Below are positions 6,684 to 13,643 of a stretch of DNA of 22,379 bases, piece after piece. Origin of the DNA: Euryarchaeota archaeon UBA40 (lineage in GTDB: Archaea; Thermoplasmatota; Poseidoniia; Poseidoniales; Thalassarchaeaceae); contig DAYJ01000086.1 of assembly GCA_002506875.1 (NCBI GenBank), positions 23,118 to 45,496 on the forward strand. The letters run 5' to 3'. Each line of letters begins with the position of its first letter. The stretch's first letter is position 1. Both the position numbers and the translations under genes were made by a program. The notes under the pieces are model-generated. The model saw only the letters and a list, made by a program, of their open reading frames with translations, was not told the origin of the DNA and made no database searches.

Positions 6684-7688
6684 TCATTCGATGGATGTAT
6701 ACATCTCATCAGGCATAGCGCCAGCGAGTTTTAGTGCACCATCTGCAACACGAACAACTGGGTCTTCAGCACACCATACAGTTACATCGCCTATGTCGGC
6801 GAGGTGTTGAGCGACACGGTCAGCAACCCCTTCAATCAAGGAACCCCCGCCTGCAAGGATGATATTGTTTCGTAGAACGCTCTGATACTCAGGATCCGCT
6901 CCAGCGACAATATGCTTCACACCTTCTACAATGTGAGGTACAAGCTCATTACAAGCCAAGCGGACAAGATCACCAATGTCCACAGTCTGCTTCTTTCCAT
7001 CAACTGAAAGATCCACCATAAATTCACGAGAGTCATCACTAACATAGGAGCCCTCTTCTTTCCAGCGTCGAACCATTGATTGTGTTAATTGGGCGCCAGC
7101 ATATTTCTTGTTGATCAAATCCATCAAACGATGATCGAGCCAATCGCCCGCTTCTTCGATAGTGACCTGATCCTCATCTGTTGGGAATGTACCATAGATT
7201 CGTGCAATGTCAGTAGTTCCAGCACCGATATCAACCACAATACTTCCAGCAATTTGGTCAAGTCCGAAAGCAACTGCGAAAGGTTCTGAAACAACCATGA
7301 TACCATTCACGAGACCACGTAGAATCGAAACAAGGTTCGTCTTGTCTGTGAAACTGATATGGGAGGGGCTACAAATAACACCGAGGACTTCATCATACTC
7401 TTCAGGATCACAATTCTCAATCAAGTGAGTAACGAATGCCTTTGCAGCACTGAGGTTTTCCTCATCATCTTGAGCAACACCATGTTCGAGTGGTCGGAAG
7501 AGATTGCAAGCCAAGCGATGCTTGATTGCATCTTCACCGAAGACAACATCCCTTCCAAGGAAGTTTCTTGCGACGGGGTCTTTTGGCTTTCCAACTACTG
7601 TTTCGATAGTCGTCATGACGCCTTCAGAGGACATGACGGTCGATTGGTAGGTTCCGAGGTCGATTCCGATGTACAGTCGTTCGCTCAT
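6684..7688 (-). CDS. Actin-like ATPase of the MamK/MreB type
   Basis: 334 residues from ATG 7688; ATG 7697 is also possible, while longer frames run into untranslated sequence. The actin/Hsp70 ATPase signature is complete: phosphate-1 GIDLGTYQSTV (residues 8-18), catalytic-Glu region MVVSEPFAVAFGLD (131-144), phosphate-2 VVDIGAGTTDIA (151-162) and adenosine motif LAGGGSLIEG (278-287). Stretches such as VMSSEG, VVGKPKD, EDQVT and PEYQSVL..NI match my recollection of MamK, the filament that aligns magnetosomes, better than MreB, crenactin or the Thermoplasma Ta0583 actin. Length is close to MamK and MreB. It is expected to form ATP-dependent cytoplasmic filaments. It leads an operon with a coiled-coil protein and two membrane proteins. 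No magnetosome genes are visible. The exact subfamily needs a tree. Confidence 0.88.
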   Translation of the reverse strand: MSERLYIGIDLGTYQSTVMSSEGVMTTIETVVGKPKDPVARNFLGRDVVFGEDAIKHRLACNLFRPLEHGVAQDDEENLSAAKAFVTHLIENCDPEEYDEVLGVICSPSHISFTDKTNLVSILRGLVNGIMVVSEPFAVAFGLDQIAGSIVVDIGAGTTDIARIYGTFPTDEDQVTIEEAGDWLDHRLMDLINKKYAGAQLTQSMVRRWKEEGSYVSDDSREFMVDLSVDGKKQTVDIGDLVRLACNELVPHIVEGVKHIVAGADPEYQSVLRNNIILAGGGSLIEGVADRVAQHLADIGDVTVWCAEDPVVRVADGALKLAGAMPDEMYTSIE

Positions 7689-7794
7689 TGTATTCATCTC
7701 ATGTCCGGGGGACGAATGACGCACAACACACGTGGGTATGAATGTTCCACCTATTAATTCCAAAGTTAACAACCAGAGAATCGATGAGAACCAA

Positions 7795-10263
7795 TCATTC
7801 TTCATTGTCATTTTTAGGAATCATACCAATTCTCAAAACCATCTTCTTATTTGTAAAAATCGCAATTGACAATGCTAAAGCAAATGTGAACACCACCAAA
7901 CCACCCACGATCCAAATCATACTCTCACTTCCTCCATTTACTGAAGTGTTGTTTGTTGTATCTTGCATCTCATCTCTATCCAATTCTTCATCACACGAAG
8001 CACACTCTAGAGTTGGACACGACTCAGAAATTTGAACTTCCCAAGTATCTCCACAACACCCTTCACAGGTTTTCATTTCCTCTACACCCCCATCCTCAAT
8101 TGATGGAATATCTGGCACGTACAGTATCTCTACATCATCCCTGTACACTCCAGATGCAGCAAGCGCAAACCCCAGACGATCACCACCATTTCCAACAGTT
8201 CCTGACCAACCAGGAGCAGCTGTCCCAACAGCGGATGCTACCACTGAAACCTGAATGGATGAAATTCCAACCAAATCTTCAGAATCAATTTTTACTACTT
8301 CTGTAGCTTCCAATAAATCACTTGAATTTCTTTCATATTCCCCGAAAGACACAATCAAGTCCAGATTATCTACAGCATCCCCAAACGGTCGAGGATTGAA
8401 TGAGAGAGCAATAGACACATCCTCCCCTTCTCTTATTGGTAAATCCCAACTAACATTTTCATTCAATGAAAGAAATGGTCCATCAGCCCCCTCACCATTC
8501 CATTGTTTAGAGAGAACTTGCTCAATTGGCGTACCATTATTGCTACCTAACCATTGTTCTGCGAACACCGTCTGATCATCAACAGCAAAGGAATCATGAA
8601 TCCATATATTTTGACTCGGATCATGTACGGTGGTGGTAGGTTGAAGATCGATAATACGGCTTATGTTGGGGCGCCCCCAACCTTGGATAATGTCGGGCGC
8701 AGGTCCAATTACATCACCACCACTCATCCCCCCACCTAGATCGTCACTTGCAATTACCATCAATGAACGAAGTAAGGCGCCGGATGGGACTGATCCATTT
8801 GCAAGACTCACATTCCATTCCATTCCTGAATCATAAGAATGGACTACAACATTAGTTCGATTTACGTCCCCAGATATCCACCCCTCCTGTACCATTTGTT
8901 GTGCAACCGCACTCCAACTTGCTGCTGCAGGAGTGGAAAACGAAGTTCCACTTCGTAATCTTGAAGCATCATTGAACGAGTCCCATTCGCCATCAGAACG
9001 AGCAGACTCAATACTCACACCCGGCGCGACGACAAATACACCTCGTAACCCATCTTCAGTGGGCCCACGGGCAGATGAAGACACCACTTCATGCCCAGCA
9101 TCTCTAGTGGTAGACCCAACAGCTACCACATTTCTTGCATTTGCTGGCTCGTAGAATGCAGCCCGATTATTTCCTGGTGCAATGAATGCAAGGGACCAAG
9201 GAACTTCCACACTCCAACGATCAAACAGAGCAGATCGAGGTGTGTAGGATTCATCCACATCACCCCATGAATCAGAATGAATGACTGCGCCAAATTCAAA
9301 CGCTTCAGCTAGAAGATAGTCTACCTCAGGCTCCTTCCAATCAGAACCATCAACCACATCTTGTATCAGGAGCATTGAGGCATGACTCATTGAAGCCATT
9401 CCAACCGATGGATGTCCACCAGTATCATCCACTTCACGACACCCCAGAATTCCAGCAACATGTGTTCCATGTCCAAAATCTGTAATATCGTCATCCCAGT
9501 CATCGATTGAGGTATTGATGTGGATTATTTTTCTATGGTTAGGGCCTGGCGCCCCCACACTTCCAGATGTATTACGGAAACAGGAATGATCGAGATCCAA
9601 TCCAGAATCAGCTACAGCGATAATTACGCCACTTCCATTCAATCCCAAATCCCAAGCAGGGTGGTGGATAATGTCTCCATGTTCCATGATTGATGATACT
9701 ACAGTATCTCTTCCTTCAGTTTCCAAGACTGGATGAACACTTCGAATACCCTCAATCTCTTTGAGGTTCCTCAAGTTAGAAGGATGTGTAATAATTTCAA
9801 ATTCAACCCCTAAAGGCAGGTCTGGATGGACAAGCCACTCAAAACCGAGAACCCCCAAACTACTACTCATTTTGATAATTTGTTGTACATTATCGAAAGG
9901 TAGCCTTGGTTCAAGCACAATCCTATGACGGGAAATGTCGTCACGAATATCCCATGAAGATCCATGCCATTCACTCCACACGAATCCCTCTAATGGTATG
10001 GGTTGCTCACTCCAAACAAGTAACTGATTAGATGTTGGTTGGCGCAAAGTTCTGATTCCTCTTTCTTCCAATTCTTCTCTTTCCTCTGATGTCCACGCGT
10101 CTACAGATTGAACGGCCCACACGCGATGTCCCCCCTCTTCATTCTGAACCGAATCCAACTCTTTTGGTGGAATTGGCGATGCAATAAGCATCAAGATTAG
10201 GAGAATTGGGCGCAACTGCAACCCAATAGGAACCATGTTCTGATGAGATGATACAACCCTCAT
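7795..10263 (-). CDS. Secreted, membrane-anchored subtilisin-like serine protease (peptidase S8)
   Basis: About 822 residues. An N-terminal hydrophobic stretch near residues 17-32 (LQLRPILLILMLIASP) looks like a signal peptide, followed by a propeptide-like region to about 200. The catalytic triad is intact: Asp220 (VADSGLDLDH), His266 (GHGTHVAG) and Ser442 (SGTSFSTPA), with oxyanion Asn near 366 (APGNN); numbering is from ATG 10266. A long beta-rich region follows, then a Cys-rich patch (CEGCC, CPTLEC, ASC) near 730-755, and a final membrane helix (WIVGGLVVFTFALALSIAIF) with a short basic tail. It probably sits on the outer cell surface and degrades protein. Two adjacent ATGs (10266, 10263) can start it. 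It is divergent from L18Ae and lies 106 bases upstream of the actin gene on the same strand. Confidence 0.93.
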   Translation of the reverse strand: MRVVSSHQNMVPIGLQLRPILLILMLIASPIPPKELDSVQNEEGGHRVWAVQSVDAWTSEEREELEERGIRTLRQPTSNQLLVWSEQPIPLEGFVWSEWHGSSWDIRDDISRHRIVLEPRLPFDNVQQIIKMSSSLGVLGFEWLVHPDLPLGVEFEIITHPSNLRNLKEIEGIRSVHPVLETEGRDTVVSSIMEHGDIIHHPAWDLGLNGSGVIIAVADSGLDLDHSCFRNTSGSVGAPGPNHRKIIHINTSIDDWDDDITDFGHGTHVAGILGCREVDDTGGHPSVGMASMSHASMLLIQDVVDGSDWKEPEVDYLLAEAFEFGAVIHSDSWGDVDESYTPRSALFDRWSVEVPWSLAFIAPGNNRAAFYEPANARNVVAVGSTTRDAGHEVVSSSARGPTEDGLRGVFVVAPGVSIESARSDGEWDSFNDASRLRSGTSFSTPAAASWSAVAQQMVQEGWISGDVNRTNVVVHSYDSGMEWNVSLANGSVPSGALLRSLMVIASDDLGGGMSGGDVIGPAPDIIQGWGRPNISRIIDLQPTTTVHDPSQNIWIHDSFAVDDQTVFAEQWLGSNNGTPIEQVLSKQWNGEGADGPFLSLNENVSWDLPIREGEDVSIALSFNPRPFGDAVDNLDLIVSFGEYERNSSDLLEATEVVKIDSEDLVGISSIQVSVVASAVGTAAPGWSGTVGNGGDRLGFALAASGVYRDDVEILYVPDIPSIEDGGVEEMKTCEGCCGDTWEVQISESCPTLECASCDEELDRDEMQDTTNNTSVNGGSESMIWIVGGLVVFTFALALSIAIFTNKKMVLRIGMIPKNDNEE

Positions 10264-10299
10264 CATGTCTTTGGGTCATCTAGAGTCCGACCGTCGGTG

Positions 10300-10308
10300 T
10301 TTTATTTA
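10300..10308 (+). promoter_or_regulatory. TATA box for the L18Ae gene (leaderless mRNA likely)
   Basis: TTTTATTTA is centred 26 bases before the L18Ae ATG at 10330. This is the expected position of an archaeal TATA box relative to a transcript that begins at or very near the start codon. No Shine-Dalgarno sequence precedes the ATG. The same AT block could serve the divergent protease gene. Confidence 0.5.
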
Positions 10309-10329
10309 GGTCGGGTTTCGCGTAAATCC

Positions 10330-10596
10330 ATGAAGGCATTTCGTGTAGTTGGACATTACCCTGCATCAAAGAAGAAGCAGGACTTCACAATCGATGTCGT
10401 TGCATCCAATGAAGATGATGCGAAACACCGTCTTTTCTCCCATATTGGTAGTCGCCATCGTGTCCTACGTAGACACATCACGATTGAGAGCATTTCACAA
10501 ATTGATCCCAGTAAATCCTCTTCTCCAAACGTCATCCACGCATTCCGAGATACGATTGCATCATCTCCACCATCGACTGATGATAGTGAAGAATAA
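10330..10596 (+). CDS. rpl18a: 50S ribosomal protein L18Ae/LX (eL20 family)
   Basis: 88 residues from ATG 10330; a longer frame begins at 10297 but covers the TATA element. The start KAFRVVGHY and the run RLFSHIGSRHRVLRRHITIESI match the archaeal ribosomal LX/L18Ae domain, a large-subunit protein shared with eukaryotes and absent from bacteria. The last ~25 residues are a Ser/Pro/Asp-rich tail that extends slightly beyond the usual ~75-residue core. In many archaea this gene sits directly beside prefoldin alpha and ftsY. Here those genes follow about 2.4 kb downstream after three unrelated genes. A promoter-like TATA element precedes it. A short CCACC/GGTGG hairpin at 10612-10626 follows its stop. 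Confidence 0.88.
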   Translation: MKAFRVVGHYPASKKKQDFTIDVVASNEDDAKHRLFSHIGSRHRVLRRHITIESISQIDPSKSSSPNVIHAFRDTIASSPPSTDDSEE

Positions 10597-10611
10597 TCAC
10601 TTAGGAAAAGC

Positions 10612-10626
10612 CCACCATTAAGGTGG
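10612..10626. terminator. Short hairpin between convergent genes
   Basis: CCACC, a 5-base loop and GGTGG form a perfect 5-bp stem between the stops of the convergent L18Ae and Pro-rich membrane protein genes. There is no strong T-run, so a terminator role is weak inference. Confidence 0.2.
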
Positions 10627-10638
10627 CGTGATTTCTAA

Positions 10639-11406
10639 TCATCCCCCGAAACCAAATCCGACGGCAGCATCTACTCCAGGTAATTCATACCCCATCATTC
10701 CACCAAGCATGTATATCGTCCCAATAAGTAGTGTCAATCGCACAGCATTTGACATTTCTACTGCCTTAGAACTGAAAGTCAACCCAACTAGGCCACCCAC
10801 GATAAACGCTGAACTCACATTACCCCAAAAAATCGCTTTACCTGTATGGTCATTCATACGGTCATTATATTCATCTAAATCATCAGCATAATCATCTAGT
10901 GCATTATTGTAATTTTCACTTTCTGCAGAACTTAATCCATCATCATCGAGATCAAAATCAGAAGACGAGGGAACATCTGGCGCATTCGTATAATTTGCAG
11001 AATTAGAATACGCTTCAGAAAGAACCAGCATCAAGAAACCCAATGAAATCAATACAGTAATCATTCCCTTTGATGACGTCATTGAACTGTATATCTTCTC
11101 TAGAATCTCTTTGATTGGAAATGGGGACTCTTTTGGTTGAGGTGGTGTAGATTGCGGCGCCATACTCCCAACTGAATCTACTGGCGCTGGTACCGGAGAA
11201 TTAGAAGGCGTATTAGGAGATTCTAATGGTGGTGGAGCAGCAGATTTTGGCCGACTAATTGGTGGTGGTGGCATTTCATTTGGCGGCGGTGGCGGCATTT
11301 CACTCGGTGGTGGCGGAATTATTGGTGTTGAATTTGCCACACCACTTGGATCATAATTCATGTCTGCAGAAGATTCCTCTTCACCCCATGGATTGTCGGT
11401 TCCCAT
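10639..11406 (-). CDS. Pro-rich membrane protein with an acidic DxDxDG loop, function unknown
   Basis: 255 residues in three parts. Residues 1-95 are disordered and Pro-rich, with repeated PPPP-(S/N)-EM units near 31-50. A membrane helix at about 115-130 (MITVLISLGFLMLVLS) leads to an acidic, Asn/Asp-rich segment 135-190 containing FDLDDDGLSSAE, which resembles a calcium-binding DxDxDG loop. Two more hydrophobic helices lie at about 191-211 and 222-240, with a Gly/Phe-rich end. The acidic part is probably outside the cell and the Pro-rich arm inside, but topology is inferred. I do not recognise the family. ATG 11406 is the clear start. It is downstream of the nucleotidyltransferase gene on the same strand with a 53-base gap, which contains a GAATA/TATTC inverted repeat (11425-11436). 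Confidence 0.8.
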   Translation of the reverse strand: MGTDNPWGEEESSADMNYDPSGVANSTPIIPPPPSEMPPPPPNEMPPPPISRPKSAAPPPLESPNTPSNSPVPAPVDSVGSMAPQSTPPQPKESPFPIKEILEKIYSSMTSSKGMITVLISLGFLMLVLSEAYSNSANYTNAPDVPSSSDFDLDDDGLSSAESENYNNALDDYADDLDEYNDRMNDHTGKAIFWGNVSSAFIVGGLVGLTFSSKAVEMSNAVRLTLLIGTIYMLGGMMGYELPGVDAAVGFGFGG

Positions 11407-11459
11407 ATTCTCAATTATACGCAGGAATAGTTATTCTTTACCATGAATGAGGATATACT

Positions 11460-12230
11460 TCAACCTAATATTTCACGAATTTTTTCTAGGGTTTCGGGAG
11501 TTTTAATCCCAATCATTTCAATTTCATTTGCAATTGGTACCCCCTCAACACCCAATCCAACTGCAAGACAACCACGAACCATTTCATTTGGATAACCCAA
11601 TTCTCCTGAATTGGTATTGTATCTATTTTCATCAACCATATACAACGAATCATACAACCCGCACAATACTTGATTCAATGCATTCTTACTAGCCCAATAA
11701 GCTCCAATATTAGTTTCCCCATAATCCGGCATAATCGCATTCTCAAGATGGGTTTCCACAGATCCGACAACATTTCCATCTGAATCACGAATTAAGGGTG
11801 CATACGGATTATCCATAACAACAGTAGCCAATGTAAAGTCTAATCCCCTTCGCATATGTATATCCAATACACCTTCTACAGTTTCTTTTCTTACTAGTGG
11901 TTGTGTTCCAAATGAAACGTATACTTGTTTAACGGGCGCTAACAAATACTCTAGTGAATTGTAAACCGCATCCCCCGTTCCTAGTGCATGATTTTGAGTG
12001 ATAATTTGACAATTCAACCCCTTCAATGCATCCTCATATTCACTTTCACGTCCAGGTGGCACAACAATGAGAATTTGTGCAAATTCTAGATTTCCACCCA
12101 ATAACCGTTCAACAACAAATCGAGTTGCCGGCCTCCCCCCAATCTCTAGAAGTGGTTTGTGAGTTGTTATTCCTCCATCCAACATCCGACTTCCTTTACC
12201 ACCACAGAGTAGTACTGCAGCAAGGGCCAT
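11460..12230 (-). CDS. GlmU-like sugar nucleotidyltransferase domain protein
   Basis: 256 residues from ATG 12230. The N-terminus AAVLLCGGKGSRM is the nucleotide-binding signature of NTP transferases, followed by HKPLLEIGGRP (Lys25), a Q..HALGTGDAV segment (79-89) like that of GlmU uridylyltransferases, and IANEIEMIGIKTPE near the end. There is no left-handed beta-helix acyltransferase domain, so it is a single-domain protein. Oddly, where GlmU has the Mg-binding Asp (YGDVPL), this protein reads FGTQPL, with Thr at about residue 109. It may use metal differently, act on another substrate or be inactive. GAGGAGGT lies only one base before the ATG, too close for a normal ribosome site; an in-frame TTG at 12248 is an alternative. 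It is divergent from the kinase-like gene. Confidence 0.82.
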   Translation of the reverse strand: MALAAVLLCGGKGSRMLDGGITTHKPLLEIGGRPATRFVVERLLGGNLEFAQILIVVPPGRESEYEDALKGLNCQIITQNHALGTGDAVYNSLEYLLAPVKQVYVSFGTQPLVRKETVEGVLDIHMRRGLDFTLATVVMDNPYAPLIRDSDGNVVGSVETHLENAIMPDYGETNIGAYWASKNALNQVLCGLYDSLYMVDENRYNTNSGELGYPNEMVRGCLAVGLGVEGVPIANEIEMIGIKTPETLEKIREILG

Positions 12231-12322
12231 ACCTCCTCTCAGAATCAAACACCCCTTTTCTTTACCGATTGAATCTCATCTCATCTCGCATCTTGAAGTG
12301 ACTGTGATGGTTGCGATGAGTA

Positions 12323-13003
12323 ATGTTGCTCATCGAGATTGTCTGGGCGGTAGGCATGGCCATCTGGGTATTGTTGGTGATTTACGGGACCCGTTGGACA
12401 TATGATCGTTGGATTGGTAGAGGTATGGAACCAATGGTTGCGGTATACTACAATCGAAAAATAGTCCATATGTTGGCTGCTGGTGTTGTAATTCTCATCA
12501 TACCATTTGTCTTTACTCAACCATGGCTACCTCTTCTTGGTGGATTTGCTCTAGGCGGCTTCACTGCATACATGCACAAATTTGGCGGTAGGATGCATTG
12601 GATGCAGAGTCCAAAAAACATGAACGATTCTTCATTCTCGTTCATGTTGGGGCTTTCCATATTCCTTCTTTGGATATTATTTGATGATCCATGGCTAGCA
12701 GTTCTTCCATCCCTGTTCATGGCTTTTGGTGATGGAGTTACAGGTGTCGTGAGAAACAAACTCTTTGCTCGCCGAACAAAGAGTGCATGGGGAAATGTTG
12801 CAATGGCAATAGTCAGCCTCCCAATGGGTTGGTTTGTAGGTGCAGCCGCCACAATTCCAATTCCATTTTGGGGATTAATAGCGGGAGCCATCTCTTCATT
12901 CGTTGAACGATATGAGTTCGGACCAATAGATGACAATATACTCATCGCCCTCGCTTCGACAGCGGTTCTAATATTGGGAGCATCTTACGGGCCCCTTCTC
13001 TGA
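12323..13003 (+). CDS. Dolichol/phytol kinase-like CTP-dependent membrane protein
   Basis: 226 residues with about six or seven membrane helices. Motifs match the Sec59/VTE5 family of CTP-dependent polyprenol kinases, which also resembles CDP-diglyceride synthases: YNRKIVHMLAAG (residues 43-54), MAFGDGVTGVVRN (133-145), KSAWGN (153-158) and, near the C-terminus, ERYEFGPIDDNILIAL. Such enzymes phosphorylate polyprenols or isoprenoid alcohols in the membrane. A role in archaeal glycan carrier or isoprenoid salvage is inferred; the substrate cannot be told. ATG 12323 fits the first helix. The 90-base divergent gap with the nucleotidyltransferase suggests shared regulation, and a sugar nucleotide enzyme beside a lipid-carrier kinase would suit glycan assembly. 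Confidence 0.85.
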   Translation: MLLIEIVWAVGMAIWVLLVIYGTRWTYDRWIGRGMEPMVAVYYNRKIVHMLAAGVVILIIPFVFTQPWLPLLGGFALGGFTAYMHKFGGRMHWMQSPKNMNDSSFSFMLGLSIFLLWILFDDPWLAVLPSLFMAFGDGVTGVVRNKLFARRTKSAWGNVAMAIVSLPMGWFVGAAATIPIPFWGLIAGAISSFVERYEFGPIDDNILIALASTAVLILGASYGPLL

Positions 13004-13053
13004 ATTTATCCGATTGTTTGGTGCAGTGGATTGAAATTTCAATCGACGGCTTG

Positions 13054-13635
13054 ATGCAGGGCGGACAACTCGAAGAATTCATGACGGGCCGTGAAGAGCT
13101 CCAGCGTATCGCGCGGATGGTCGATATCCATCGTCAGAAAATGGAACGAATCGAGGAGCAGTTGACACGATTAGAGTCAATCCATATTGAACAGGGCCAA
13201 GTTGTCCGAGCAGTACGTGCCATTCCAAATGAGGGGATGGTTGGTGCAATGCTTCCACTTGGTAGTGGTGTACAACTTATGGTAGACATCCCAGGGGATT
13301 CTGGCGCGGTTGTTGACATTGGCACCGCAGTTCAAGCAGAAATGACGCGGGTGCAAGCAGCCGATTTAATCGAAGAACGACAGATTGAGATTAGCACCCT
13401 CATTGATTCATTGAAAAAGGAATTTGACTCTGCAGAAGCAACAGTCAGAGAACTCGCTGAAACATTCAATCAAGGAGTGGCCGCTATGGATGAAGCGACA
13501 CCCCCGGAAGAATCCAAGCCCACTTCTACACCTGCTACCCAGGATGAAGCATTACCTGAATCGGAACAAGAGAATACAGAACGCCCTCGCCGCCGCCGCC
13601 GTGGAATTGGTAGCGAACTCACTTTGGATGATTGA
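13054..13635 (+). CDS. pfdA: Prefoldin subunit alpha
   Basis: Prefoldin alpha forms the core of the hexameric archaeal chaperone that captures unfolded protein. From ATG 13054 the protein has 193 residues. A helix with heptads (EELQRIARMVDIHRQKMERI) is followed by a hydrophobic beta hairpin region (AMLPLGSGVQLMVDIPGDSGAVVDIGTAVQ) and a second helix (EERQIEISTLIDSLKKEF), the family layout. A ~55-residue Pro/Glu-rich tail ending in RPRRRRRG is longer than usual. Earlier in-frame starts (GTG 13021, TTG 13018) cannot be excluded. It is followed after 8 bases by ftsY, a known archaeal pairing. It is of interest that the same window encodes GroEL/GroES, another possible folding system. Confidence 0.85.
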   Translation: MQGGQLEEFMTGREELQRIARMVDIHRQKMERIEEQLTRLESIHIEQGQVVRAVRAIPNEGMVGAMLPLGSGVQLMVDIPGDSGAVVDIGTAVQAEMTRVQAADLIEERQIEISTLIDSLKKEFDSAEATVRELAETFNQGVAAMDEATPPEESKPTSTPATQDEALPESEQENTERPRRRRRGIGSELTLDD

Positions 13636-13643
13636 GGGATTCG

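Noticed and set aside
7689..7811. N-terminal extension of the actin-like protein up to 7811
   Set aside because: It would overlap the end of the protease gene and adds a hydrophobic lead absent from actins; the GIDLGT motif begins 7 residues after ATG 7688, as expected.
11263..11313. GGTGGTGG-rich repeat that could be read as a tandem DNA repeat or mobile-element scar
   Set aside because: It is the codon-level repeat for the PPPP-(S/N)-EM units of the Pro-rich membrane protein; no other repeat structure surrounds it.
12517..12945. 142-codon open frame on the minus strand inside the polyprenol-kinase-like gene
   Set aside because: Antisense to a gene with clear family motifs; composition is that of a mirrored membrane protein and no motif is seen.
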